A stretch of DNA of 6,181 nucleotides from Bacteroidia bacterium (GCA_025999435.1 BNXH01000086.1:1-6181); one strand, 5' to 3'; shown: positions 1-6,016, counted from the stretch's first letter. The notes: generated by a model not told the origin, from the letters alone. Numbers and translations are program-made.

Positions 1-149
1 GCATCAATGTCATGCTTGCAGCTGCCGCCTATAACTTCAAAAGGATGATCAACAAATGGAAATCATCTTTTGACCTGTTTTTTAGAGTGATTTCTTGCTC
101 TTTATTCCGACTTAAATTACCTTTCATCGTCGACTTGTGGGCTTTTTAA
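1..149 (+). CDS. IS5-family transposase, C-terminal fragment (5' end outside window)
   Basis: The reading frame enters at position 3 and stays open for 48 codons to a TAA at 147-149. The peptide begins INVMLAAAAYNFKRMINKWK. A run of the form NxxLAAAAxNFKRMxNxWK is typical of the C-terminus of IS5-group DDE transposases in Bacteroidota, just after the last catalytic region. The remaining residues are hydrophobic and basic (about SSFDLFFRVIS onward), also as in that group. Only the tail is visible, so neither the catalytic residues nor the integrity of the gene can be judged. It reads on the same strand as the transposase remnant at 5984 onward, so the two IS copies are in direct orientation. 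Confidence 0.8.
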   Translation, partial: INVMLAAAAYNFKRMINKWKSSFDLFFRVISCSLFRLKLPFIVDLWAF

Positions 150-160
150 GGGACGACTAA
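1..160 (+). mobile_element. IS5-type insertion sequence, right (3') end, truncated by window edge
   Basis: The segment contains the C-terminal codons of a transposase. It ends in a terminal repeat at 141-160 (GCTTTTTAAGGGACGACTAA), which is the exact reverse complement of the 20 bases at 5903-5922 at the start of a second element. The transposase stop codon (147-149) lies inside this repeat, a compact arrangement normal for small IS elements. The outer boundary is inferred from the extent of the match. A target-site duplication cannot be tested because the other end of this copy is outside the window. Confidence 0.8.
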
Positions 161-180
161 ATATCAAATAATTATACATA

Positions 181-209
181 AAAATAGTCGGATGAAAATT
201 TCTTCCGAC
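181..209 (-). terminator. Probable rho-independent terminator of the cmk-ispH-pfkA cluster
   Basis: Positions 187-209 form a near-perfect inverted repeat. GTCGGA pairs with TCCGAC, then comes one T-T mismatch, then GAAA pairs with TTTC around a single central A. Read on the minus strand, the stem is followed by TATTTTTA, a short U-rich tract, about 50 bases after the pfkA stop. The stem is only moderately GC-rich and the central loop must open, so the call rests on position and geometry. It lies between pfkA and the IS end. Confidence 0.55.
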
Positions 210-256
210 CACTCGTGGCAATAAGCCAGCCCATAATCTTGTTATAATCGTTTCTA

Positions 257-1234
257 TTATATCGAAAGTATCTTTAAAGTATCCAATAAGTCTTGTTGTA
301 AAGGCTTATTTTTCTTTATAGCTTTAGAGAATGGAACATATACAATCTCGTCGTTCTGAATCCCGATCATTACATTACGTTGTCCGTCAAGAAGAGCATC
401 GATCGCGGCAGCGCCCATCCTACTGGCCAAAATACGATCGCTGGCTGTAGGAGATCCTCCCCGTTGCACATGACCCAAAATAGATACACGAACATCGTAT
501 TGCGGATATTCTTTTTTTACACGTTCAGCCATCGCCATCGCTCCTCCTGTGATATCGCCCTCCGTAACTAAAACTAAGCTACTATTCTTACTCTTACGGA
601 ATCCGTTTGAGATCAGATCGGCTAACTGGTCTTGTTCCATAGACTTTTCAGGGATGATAGCAGCTTCGGCGCCCGATGCAATAGCCCCGTTTAAAGCAAG
701 AAATCCACATTCGCGCCCCATTACTTCTATAAAGAAAAGCCGTTCGTGCGAACTCGCTGTATCGCGTATCTTATCCACAGCCTGCATGATGGTATTCAAC
801 GCTGTATCATAACCGATTGTAAGGTCTGTTCCTTGCAAATCGTTATCAATTGTTCCCGGAAGACCAACAATTGGCAAATTAAATTCCTGCGCAAATATAC
901 GGGCTCCGGTCAACGACCCGTCTCCTCCAATAACGACAAGCGCGTCTATCTCTTCCCGTTGTATGGTTTCATAAGCGATTTTACGGCCTTCCGTTGTTTG
1001 AAATTCTTTACTACGGGCAGTCTTCAACATTGTTCCACCCTGCTGTATGATATTACTTACGCTATTTGTCTTGAATGGTACGATCTCGTTAGTGATAAGA
1101 CCTCTATAACCACGTAAAATACCCTTAACTTCTATACCATTGTATATAGCCGCGCGGGTAACAGCACGAATAGCAGCATTCATTCCGGGAGCATCACCTC
1201 CCGATGTTAAAATTCCAATACACTTAATAGCCAT
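257..1234 (-). CDS. pfkA: ATP-dependent 6-phosphofructokinase
   Basis: It phosphorylates fructose 6-phosphate to fructose 1,6-bisphosphate in the cytoplasm, the committed step of glycolysis. The 325-residue product matches the usual length of bacterial group A enzymes (about 320). Visible motifs are the N-terminal [10 protein letters not shown] (10-19), GGDGS (103-107), PGTIDND (126-132) with the probable catalytic base D130, [13 protein letters not shown] (162-174) and [14 protein letters not shown] (254-267). Gly rather than Asp as the fourth residue of GGDGS indicates ATP rather than pyrophosphate as phosphoryl donor. An upstream in-frame ATG at 1309 would add 25 residues. That extension is hydrophobic, not family-like, and covers the predicted promoter, so the ATG at 1232-1234 ([13 protein letters not shown]) is preferred. 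It is the last gene of the leftward cluster, 80 bases after ispH, and a hairpin follows it. Confidence 0.96.
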   Translation of the reverse strand: MAIKCIGILTSGGDAPGMNAAIRAVTRAAIYNGIEVKGILRGYRGLITNEIVPFKTNSVSNIIQQGGTMLKTARSKEFQTTEGRKIAYETIQREEIDALVVIGGDGSLTGARIFAQEFNLPIVGLPGTIDNDLQGTDLTIGYDTALNTIMQAVDKIRDTASSHERLFFIEVMGRECGFLALNGAIASGAEAAIIPEKSMEQDQLADLISNGFRKSKNSSLVLVTEGDITGGAMAMAERVKKEYPQYDVRVSILGHVQRGGSPTASDRILASRMGAAAIDALLDGQRNVMIGIQNDEIVYVPFSKAIKKNKPLQQDLLDTLKILSI

Positions 1235-1263
1235 AATACTTATCTTAGTTTTATATAACAATG

Positions 1264-1293
1264 CAAAAGTAAAAATTAAATTAGTGATACAAT
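1264..1293 (-). promoter_or_regulatory. Putative Bacteroidota-type promoter of pfkA
   Basis: On the minus strand TACTTTTG (1271-1264) matches the Bacteroides primary sigma factor -7 consensus TAnnTTTG exactly. ATTG (1293-1290) lies 18 bases upstream and matches three of four bases of the -33 TTTG box. Transcription would begin near 1258, giving a leader of about 25 bases before the pfkA ATG at 1234. This suggests pfkA can be transcribed independently of cmk-ispH. The region is AT-rich, so chance matches are possible. Confidence 0.5.
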
Positions 1294-1314
1294 TAAATTC
1301 TAATTGCAATTCGG

Positions 1315-2190
1315 TTAATTCACCCCCATTCTTATTTCATTTATCTTAGCTTCTACATCTTCCATCTGCCATTTTGGTGTGGAAGTTGCACCGCAAATAC
1401 CAATAGTGGCAGTTTTATTTACTACATCGGGATTAATATCCGAAGGTGTGGTTATAAAATATGAATTCGGGTTATATTTTTTACATTCAGCGAACAGAAC
1501 TTTCCCATTTGAACTCTTTTCTCCGGCTACAAAGAATATTATATCGTTTTTCAGCGCAAACTCTTTTATATTTGGAATACGGTTTGACACCTGACGACAA
1601 ATTGTATCAAAGAACTCAAATTTGGCATCCCCGACCATACGGCTTTGCATAATGTCGATAATTTCCTGAAACCCATCCAAAGGCTTGGTAGTCTGAGAGA
1701 AAAGACAGATATTTTTAGAGAAATCAAGTTTTTCCAAATCCTCCTTTTTCTCGATAACAATAGCCGAAGACTGGGTCTGTCCGAGCAAACCATTTACTTC
1801 AGCATGCCCATTCTTACCATAAATAACAATCTGCGTATTTTGCTCCTTTTCCTGCTCGTACTTATCATGAATCTTCTTCTGCAAACGGAGAACAACAGGG
1901 CATGACGCATCTATAATCTCAATATTATTTTCTTTTGCGATTTGATATGTGGACGGTGGTTCACCATGAGCTCTCAGTAAAACCCGGACATTTTTTAACT
2001 GGGCAAATTGCTCATGATTGACCGTTTTCAATCCCAAACTCTCCAATCGGTCTACTTCCAGGTTATTGTGAACAATATCACCTAAGCAATACAATAATCC
2101 TCCTTTAGCCAATTCTTCTTCGGCTTTTTTGATGGCATTTACAACACCAAAACAAAAACCCGACTTTGCGTCTATTTCAATATTACTCAT
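1315..2190 (-). CDS. ispH: 4-hydroxy-3-methylbut-2-enyl diphosphate reductase (IspH/LytB)
   Basis: It carries out the last step of the MEP isoprenoid pathway, reducing HMBPP to IPP and DMAPP with an iron-sulfur cluster. The product is 291 residues, close to the bacterial norm. The three conserved cluster cysteines are visible: C13 in SGFCFGV, C97 in DASCP and C198 in DTICRQ. Active-site landmarks are H41 (VHNN), the H74 region (LRAHGEPP), H129 and E131 in GHAEVNG, T167-T168 in SQTT and SSN at 226-228. The C-terminal GICGATSTP has an extra cysteine (C266) where E. coli has a non-cysteine residue; I believe this is a group-typical variant. A start at 2229 would add 13 residues lying inside cmk. 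The ATG at 2188-2190 ([11 protein letters not shown]) aligns the first cysteine with other IspH proteins. This ATG overlaps the cmk stop as TAATG, suggesting translational coupling. Confidence 0.96.
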   Translation of the reverse strand: MSNIEIDAKSGFCFGVVNAIKKAEEELAKGGLLYCLGDIVHNNLEVDRLESLGLKTVNHEQFAQLKNVRVLLRAHGEPPSTYQIAKENNIEIIDASCPVVLRLQKKIHDKYEQEKEQNTQIVIYGKNGHAEVNGLLGQTQSSAIVIEKKEDLEKLDFSKNICLFSQTTKPLDGFQEIIDIMQSRMVGDAKFEFFDTICRQVSNRIPNIKEFALKNDIIFFVAGEKSSNGKVLFAECKKYNPNSYFITTPSDINPDVVNKTATIGICGATSTPKWQMEDVEAKINEIRMGVN

Positions 2191-2882
2191 TAGTTTGTAG
2201 TTATTTGTTTGAACTTTTCTACTAACCATTGCATCTGTTCGTCAATGGTCATATATGAATTATCCAAGAGAATGGCATCATCAGCTTTTAGCAGAGGACT
2301 CTCTGCCCGTGTCTGATCCATATGATCTCTGGATTTTAGATTTTCCAATACTTCTTCAAAAGTAGTTTTATTATCTCCTTTCGAACGTAATTCATCGAAA
2401 CGGCGTTGTGCTCTTATTTCTGCCCCGGCCGTAACAAATATTTTCAGTTCCGCGTTAGGGAAAACAACAGTTCCTATATCCCTGCCATCCATCACTATCC
2501 CTTTCTTTTTGCCCATATCCTGCTGTAATGCAACCATTGCGCGACGAACAAATGGTATCGCACTTACAACACTAACTTTAGAAGAAACCTCCATGCTACG
2601 AATTTGAGCTTCTACGTTCTCACCATTCAGGTAAGTATCGGGTGTTCCGGATTCTTTATTTAGTTGGAACTCTACTTTTATATCTTTTATTTGTTCCTGT
2701 AAGCCTTTCTCATCCAATTTATTGCCATCAAACAAACCTTGTTTAATACAGTATAACGTAATTGCCCTGTACATTGCTCCACTATCGATATATATGTATC
2801 CTATTTCTTTAGCTAAGCTTTTAGCCATTGTACTTTTTCCGTTTGATGAAAAACCGTCGATTGCAATTACTATTTTCTTCAT
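2190..2882 (-). CDS. cmk: (d)CMP kinase (cytidylate kinase)
   Basis: It transfers a phosphate from ATP to CMP or dCMP to make the diphosphates, for pyrimidine salvage and for recycling CMP released in lipid and RNA turnover. The product is 230 residues, the typical length of the bacterial enzyme. The P-loop is GFSSNGKST (10-18), a variant of the usual GPSGSGKST. It is followed by [10 protein letters not shown] (31-40) in the nucleotide-monophosphate-binding part, the LNG(E)NV..IR region (85-95) of the CMP-specific insert, and [12 protein letters not shown] (131-142). The lid region [11 protein letters not shown] and [13 protein letters not shown] lies toward the C-terminus, and both are family hallmarks. 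It is the first gene of the leftward cluster, and its TAA stop shares one base with the ispH start. No Shine-Dalgarno sequence is seen, as expected in Bacteroidota. Confidence 0.96.
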   Translation of the reverse strand: MKKIVIAIDGFSSNGKSTMAKSLAKEIGYIYIDSGAMYRAITLYCIKQGLFDGNKLDEKGLQEQIKDIKVEFQLNKESGTPDTYLNGENVEAQIRSMEVSSKVSVVSAIPFVRRAMVALQQDMGKKKGIVMDGRDIGTVVFPNAELKIFVTAGAEIRAQRRFDELRSKGDNKTTFEEVLENLKSRDHMDQTRAESPLLKADDAILLDNSYMTIDEQMQWLVEKFKQITTN

Positions 2883-2944
2883 TTTATTCTATTTAAACAG
2901 CCGATTATGATAATTGTTTATTTTTTTAAGCTAATTTGGGTCAA

Positions 2945-2976
2945 CAAAGATAGGTGAAAAACGTATCAAAGGCAAA
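2945..2976 (-). promoter_or_regulatory. Putative promoter of the cmk-ispH(-pfkA) cluster
   Basis: On the minus strand TATCTTTG (2952-2945) is an exact TAnnTTTG -7 box. TTTG (2976-2973) lies 20 bases upstream and matches the -33 box. A second TTTG at 2970-2967 is only 14 bases away and fits less well. The implied start near 2939 leaves a leader of about 55 bases before the cmk ATG at 2882. No hairpin or known riboswitch is apparent in the leader. Confidence 0.55.
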
Positions 2977-3033
2977 ACGTTTATCTGGCTAAAAGCTTTA
3001 TCACATTTTTCTTAATTACAACTTCATAAATAT

Positions 3034-3082
3034 AATAAAAAAAGTATCTATTGTTATTTCGTCAGGGTTTTAACCAGGGCAA
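3034..3082. repeat. Left arm of a 49-bp inverted repeat
   Basis: This segment is the reverse complement of 3516-3564 over 49 bases with one mismatch (C at 3048 against A at 3550). Its inner part includes TCAGGGTTTTAACCAGGGC and its outer part runs into an A-tract. No ORF or known IS terminal sequence is recognised. The three bases outside the arm (TAT, 3031-3033) are the same as those outside the right arm (TAT, 3565-3567). That could be a short target duplication, but it is weak evidence in AT-rich DNA. Confidence 0.9.
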
Positions 3083-3087
3083 CCGCA

Positions 3088-3099
3088 TCAAAATTTTGA
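3088..3099. repeat. Perfect 12-bp palindrome
   Basis: TCAAAATTTTGA is fully self-complementary and sits just inside the left arm of the 49-bp inverted repeat. It may be an operator-like site or simply an AT-rich coincidence. No equivalent occurs inside the right arm. Confidence 0.4.
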
Positions 3100-3115
3100 C
3101 CCCTACCGGAATAAA

Positions 3116-3150
3116 CAGTTAGCAGTAAACAGTCAACAGTCAACAGTCAA
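3116..3150. repeat. Heptamer array 1 (CAGTNNN x5)
   Basis: Five contiguous 7-bp units all begin with CAGT. The first two end in TAG and AAA, and the last three are identical CAGTCAA. A partial CAA follows. The array is the inverse of array 5 (3398-3418), with which it can pair over 20 bases. Confidence 0.9.
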
Positions 3151-3174
3151 CAAACTACTACATTGATCTCTACT

Positions 3175-3206
3175 TTTTTAACTAAAATGTAACAAACTTC
3201 TACAGT
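3175..3206. repeat. 32-bp direct repeat, copy A
   Basis: This segment is identical to 3313-3344. It starts with five T residues, continues AACTAAAATGTAACAAAC and ends in CTTCTACAGT. Its last four bases (CAGT) are also the first bases of heptamer array 2, so the array runs directly out of the repeat. Confidence 0.9.
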
Positions 3207-3230
3207 GAACAGTTAGCAGTCATCAGTCAA
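3203..3230. repeat. Heptamer array 2 (CAGTNNN x4)
   Basis: Four contiguous 7-bp units begin with CAGT and end in GAA, TAG, CAT and CAA. They share their unit family with array 1. Three bases (CAA) separate it from array 3. Confidence 0.85.
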
Positions 3231-3233
3231 CAA

Positions 3234-3303
3234 CTTGTACCTTGTACCTTGTACCTTGTACCTTGTACCTCGTACCTCGTACCTCGTACCTCGTATCTCG
3301 TCT
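3234..3303. repeat. Heptamer array 3 (CTTGTAC/CTCGTAC x10)
   Basis: Ten contiguous 7-bp units: five CTTGTAC, then three CTCGTAC, then one CTCGTAT and one CTCGTCT. A degenerate CTCGTAA follows after one extra base. The T-to-C variant is confined to the right half and degeneration increases rightward, as expected when the two halves expanded separately. There is no reading frame and no spacer structure, so it is not a CRISPR. Confidence 0.95.
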
Positions 3304-3312
3304 ACTCGTAAC

Positions 3313-3344
3313 TTTTTAACTAAAATGTAACAAACTTCTACAGT
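3313..3344. repeat. 32-bp direct repeat, copy B
   Basis: This is an exact copy of 3175-3206, 138 bases downstream. Its terminal CAGT begins a single CAGTAAA unit (3341-3347). Array 4 follows in the same 7-base phase, mirroring the layout after copy A. Confidence 0.9.
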
Positions 3345-3347
3345 AAA

Positions 3348-3382
3348 TTAGCCTTTAGCTGTTAGCCGTTAGCTTATAGCCT
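3348..3382. repeat. Heptamer array 4 (TTAGCNN, about 5 units)
   Basis: Five 7-bp units follow the pattern TTAGCNN: endings CT, TG, CG and TT, then a diverged ATAGCCT. The unit sequence is unrelated to arrays 1 and 3 but the period is the same. The repeat fades out into TTGCCGC and CTTTGCGCC. Confidence 0.8.
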
Positions 3383-3397
3383 TTGCCGCTTTGCGCC

Positions 3398-3418
3398 ACT
3401 GTTGACTGTTGACTGTTA
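3398..3418. repeat. Heptamer array 5 (ACTGTTG x3, inverse of array 1)
   Basis: Two ACTGTTG units and one ACTGTTA unit are the reverse complement of the CAGTCAA units of array 1. Twenty bases can pair exactly with array 1, nested inside the 49-bp inverted repeat. Confidence 0.85.
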
Positions 3419-3434
3419 TTGTCGCTTCGCGCCA

Positions 3435-3475
3435 TTTGCTAATTTGCTAATTTTCAAATTATCTATTATAGATAA
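3435..3475. repeat. Octamer duplication and small palindrome
   Basis: TTTGCTAA occurs twice in tandem at 3435-3450. A perfect inverted repeat of 7+3+7 bases (TTATCTA, then TAGATAA) follows at 3459-3475. Both lie between the heptamer arrays and the right arm. No function can be assigned. Confidence 0.5.
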
Positions 3476-3515
3476 AACGAACGCCGAACAACGTTTCACT
3501 CTTCTTCATTTTTTT

Positions 3516-3564
3516 TTGCCCTGGTTAAAACCCTGACGAAATAACAATAAATACTTTTTTTATT
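3516..3564. repeat. Right arm of the 49-bp inverted repeat
   Basis: This is the partner of 3034-3082, with 48 of 49 positions matching. It ends exactly where the -7 box of the downstream gene begins (3565), so the upstream half of that promoter lies inside the repeat arm. The interior between the arms is 433 bases. Confidence 0.9.
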
Positions 3565-3572
3565 TATTTTTG
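3565..3572 (+). promoter_or_regulatory. Putative -7 box of the DUF5020 gene promoter
   Basis: TATTTTTG is an exact match to the Bacteroidota -7 consensus TAnnTTTG. No convincing TTTG -33 box occurs 18-21 bases upstream; that stretch is the inverted-repeat arm. Transcription would begin near 3578, giving a leader of about 20 bases before the ATG at 3599. Confidence 0.5.
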
Positions 3573-3598
3573 CATTCGAAACTTCTAATCTTAAAATT

Positions 3599-4312
3599 AT
3601 GATAAAAAAGGTACTCTTCTCTTTTGCATTCTTATTGCTTTCTTTTTCAGTGTATTCTCAAAATCTCCAATTGCACTTCGACCCTCGTCATGCACTACAT
3701 GGAGATAAGATTTCTACTAAAAATTATTTTACTGCAACATTCGAGATGTTCAAACCTGACAAATGGGGTTCTACATTTATGTTTGTCGATCTGGATTTCA
3801 ACCAAAGCAGAGGTAATATAGGTACTGCCTATATGGAAATCGCGCGTGACATCAAATTGGGTAAAAGCCCTGTACAGGCTCACATAGAGTTCAATGGAGG
3901 TGTAGGTAAAGCCGAAAATTTCGGATTTTCAATAGCCAATGCTTACATGGCGGGAGCTTCTTATTCTACAATGATAGATAAAGCTGTTTTAGGAACATAT
4001 TTAGTATACAAATACAATGCCTTTGCGAAAGTAAGTAACGATATTCAATGGACTGTAACCTGGGGTATGGATCTATGTAACAACAAACTGAGAGTTTGTG
4101 GCTTTATGGATACCTGGACACAAAATAAAAACACGTCCCATGGTCCGGGCGAAAGTGGCAAAGAAATAGTTTTCCTTACCGAACCGCAGTTTTGGTATAA
4201 TGTAAGTCCAAATTTGGCTTTAGGTAGCGAAATTGAAATCAGTAATAATTTCCTCAACAAAAAAGACAAAGCATATATCAATCCTACGATTGCCGCAAAG
4301 TGGAACTTCTAA
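3599..4312 (+). CDS. DUF5020-like secreted protein, probable outer-membrane beta-barrel (Tsx-like)
   Basis: The 237-residue product starts with a clear type I signal peptide: lysines at 3-4, a hydrophobic core at 5-18, and likely cleavage after S20 (VYS, then QNLQ). The mature part is rich in alternating polar and aromatic segments of beta-barrel type, such as YFTATFEMFKPDKWGSTFMF (43-62). It ends in WNF, and a C-terminal Phe is the usual outer-membrane assembly signal. The FEMFKPDKWGSTF region and the EIARDIKLG segment (80-88) resemble the DUF5020 family of Bacteroidota, recognised from memory rather than by a search. A relation to the Tsx nucleoside channel is a structural guess. The permease gene starts 101 bases downstream on the same strand, suggesting a role in nucleobase or nucleoside entry through the outer membrane. 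The start codon directly precedes the signal peptide, with no alternative. Confidence 0.75.
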   Translation: MIKKVLFSFAFLLLSFSVYSQNLQLHFDPRHALHGDKISTKNYFTATFEMFKPDKWGSTFMFVDLDFNQSRGNIGTAYMEIARDIKLGKSPVQAHIEFNGGVGKAENFGFSIANAYMAGASYSTMIDKAVLGTYLVYKYNAFAKVSNDIQWTVTWGMDLCNNKLRVCGFMDTWTQNKNTSHGPGESGKEIVFLTEPQFWYNVSPNLALGSEIEISNNFLNKKDKAYINPTIAAKWNF

Positions 4313-4363
4313 GATAAAAAACAATGAAAACGAGCATGAATAGCGATTCACCAAAGTCTATGA

Positions 4364-4371
4364 TAATTTTG
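4364..4371 (+). promoter_or_regulatory. Possible -7 box of the permease gene
   Basis: TAATTTTG matches TAnnTTTG and lies 42 bases before the permease ATG at 4414. No -33 TTTG is present at suitable spacing. The 101-base gap between the two genes contains no hairpin plus T-tract and no recognisable purine riboswitch. Read-through from the DUF5020 gene is therefore also possible. Confidence 0.35.
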
Positions 4372-4413
4372 TCATGCGAGTTTCCATACTACCATTAAAA
4401 ACAAAATTATCGT

Positions 4414-5739
4414 ATGAAAAACTTCCTTGAAAAATTCTTTCAGCTAAAAGAGAATAAGACCACCATTCGCAAAGAGTTTCTTGCCGGCCTTATTACTTTT
4501 CTTACCATGTCGTATATATTAATAGTTAACCCTAGTATATTGTCGACTACGGGCATGGACAAAGATGCCCTATTTACAGCAACTGCTTTGTCAACTGTTT
4601 TTGCCACATTGATGATGGCTCTTTATGCCAAATTACCAATCGCTCAGGCTCCGGGAATGGGACTAAATGCGTTCTTTGCATTTACCATATGCGGCGTTAT
4701 GGGATATCCGTGGCAGTTTGCACTGACAGCCGTATTCATTGAAGGTCTTATCTTCATTGTCCTTACATTCTTCAATGTTCGTGAACTTATAGTAAAAAGT
4801 ATTCCTAAAGTATTGAAAGACGCCATACCTGTAGGTATCGGTCTTTTTATAACCCTAATAGGACTGAAAAACGCAAATATAGTAGTATCCAATCCGAATA
4901 CATTGGTTGCTTTGGGCGATTTTTCCCAACATAGTGTATGGATAGCCTTACTTGGGTTGATCGTTACAGGCGTATTATTTGTTAGAAACGTGAATGGCTC
5001 TATATTAATAGGGATCGTTGTCGCAACTATCTTTGGAGTTATACTCGGAGATGTGACTTTGCCGGATACAAGTGTAATAGGAGTCCCACCATCGATAACT
5101 CCCATTTTTGCTCAATTTAACTGGGACCAGATATTCTCATTCGACATGCTGGTTGTTGTTTTCACACTGTTGTTTGTTAACCTGTTCGATACAGTAGGTA
5201 CATTAATAGGCGTGGTATCTAAAGCAGGATTGACAGATGAAGATGGTAATTTCCCTCAAATGAAGAAAGCCCTATTCTCTGATGCTTTAGGCACAACAGT
5301 AGGCTCTGTTCTGGGAACAAGTACTGTTACTGCATATGTGGAAAGTGCTTCGGGGGTTGCTTCGGGAGGTCGTACCGGGCTTACGTCTGTTAGCACTGCC
5401 CTAATGTTTGTTTTGGCTTTATTCTTCGCGCCGTTGTTTCTGATGGTTCCTGCGGCAGCAACATCACCGGCTCTGGTTATTGTCGGATTGTTTATGATAT
5501 CTTCTGTTGCCAAAGTTAATTTTAGCGATATGAGCGAGGGCCTTCCGGCTTTTCTTACTATTGTATTCATGCCATTTACATATAGCATTGCAGAAGGAAT
5601 TGTATTTGGTATGCTAAGCTTCGCGTTCATCAAATTATGCTCCGGCAAGTATAAAGACGTATCTGTTACTGTATATGTTATTGCTGTATTATTCTTATTG
5701 AAAATAGTTTTAGATGCATCTCATATCATGATGCATTAG
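4414..5739 (+). CDS. NCS2/AzgA-family nucleobase permease (adenine, guanine or hypoxanthine)
   Basis: The 441-residue polytopic inner-membrane protein fits the 430-450 residue range of the AzgA (COG2252) branch of NCS2 transporters, which use proton symport to import purine bases. Diagnostic motifs are the N-terminal RKEFLAGLITFLTMSYILIVNP (19-40), APGMGLNAFFAFT (79-91), NLFDTVGTLIG (256-266) and the substrate-site stretch 301-326 containing TSTVTAYVESASGVASGGRT. The GxSTVT plus ESAxGV and GGRTGLT pattern separates AzgA-type purine carriers from uracil and xanthine carriers. Hydrophobic segments run through nearly the whole length, consistent with about 12-14 helices, and the chain appears intact. 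Which purine is carried cannot be told from sequence. The gene follows the DUF5020 gene, and no strong terminator is seen after the TAG stop. Confidence 0.93.
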   Translation: MKNFLEKFFQLKENKTTIRKEFLAGLITFLTMSYILIVNPSILSTTGMDKDALFTATALSTVFATLMMALYAKLPIAQAPGMGLNAFFAFTICGVMGYPWQFALTAVFIEGLIFIVLTFFNVRELIVKSIPKVLKDAIPVGIGLFITLIGLKNANIVVSNPNTLVALGDFSQHSVWIALLGLIVTGVLFVRNVNGSILIGIVVATIFGVILGDVTLPDTSVIGVPPSITPIFAQFNWDQIFSFDMLVVVFTLLFVNLFDTVGTLIGVVSKAGLTDEDGNFPQMKKALFSDALGTTVGSVLGTSTVTAYVESASGVASGGRTGLTSVSTALMFVLALFFAPLFLMVPAAATSPALVIVGLFMISSVAKVNFSDMSEGLPAFLTIVFMPFTYSIAEGIVFGMLSFAFIKLCSGKYKDVSVTVYVIAVLFLLKIVLDASHIMMH

Positions 5740-5902
5740 GCAAATGAACTAAACTCAAGCTAAAAGAGTGAGGGTGTGTCAAAAGAGAGATACCTTCTTT
5801 TTACTTAGTTGAATACTCTATCGAATTATTGAACGATTTTATTGAAAATTGGAAAAGAATTATAGAAAGTTTAGAGTCTATTAAAAAGGCAATAATTTAT
5901 AC
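5740..5902. other. Non-coding gap between permease and IS, with a possible IS-end-like motif
   Basis: No credible gene is present. A frame without a start codon runs from about 5772 to a TAG at the IS border, but it has no recognisable content. The motif GAGGGTGTGTCAAAAG (5770-5785) resembles GTGTGTCA-type terminal repeats seen on some bacterial insertion sequences. No matching opposite end is in the window. A weak AT-only stem (AAAAGA with TCTTTT, near 5781-5801) could act as a poor terminator. Confidence 0.3.
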
Positions 5903-5969
5903 TTAGTCGTCCCTTAAAAAGCACATAAACGATTATATATCAATAAAATAAATCATTAAAAGATTGTAT

Positions 5970-6016
5970 AAATCTGCAAGAATATGTACCTTAGAGTCAT
6001 AGTTTCTTGCAGATTT
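5970..6016 (+). promoter_or_regulatory. 13-bp perfect hairpin in the IS leader
   Basis: AAATCTGCAAGAA (5970-5982) pairs perfectly with TTCTTGCAGATTT (6004-6016) around a 21-base loop. The loop contains the first in-frame ATG (5984). The second in-frame ATG (6020) lies just after the stem. Such leader hairpins in IS elements can hide the initiation region or attenuate transcription entering from outside. That role is inferred here from position alone. Confidence 0.6.

Noticed and set aside
1235..1309. N-terminal extension of pfkA from the ATG at 1309
   Set aside because: The extra 25 residues do not resemble PfkA and would overlap the predicted promoter. [13 protein letters not shown] is the family-typical start.
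2191..2229. N-terminal extension of ispH from 2229
   Set aside because: It lies within the cmk coding sequence, and the first conserved cysteine position fits the start at 2190.
3116..3303. CRISPR array
   Set aside because: The units are 7 bp and contiguous, with no spacers and no 25-40 bp repeats; no cas genes are present.
4313..4413. Purine riboswitch upstream of the permease
   Set aside because: No three-way-junction consensus or expression-platform hairpin can be seen in these 101 bases.
4644..5105. 153-codon minus-strand ORF inside the permease gene
   Set aside because: It is a shadow of a strongly conserved plus-strand permease and has no family-like content or promoter.
5256..5648. 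130-codon minus-strand ORF inside the permease gene
   Set aside because: It is antisense to the conserved AzgA motifs and reads as low-complexity shadow sequence.
5772..5905. Open frame between the permease and the IS
   Set aside because: It has no start codon, its composition is AT-driven, and it ends in the IS terminal repeat.
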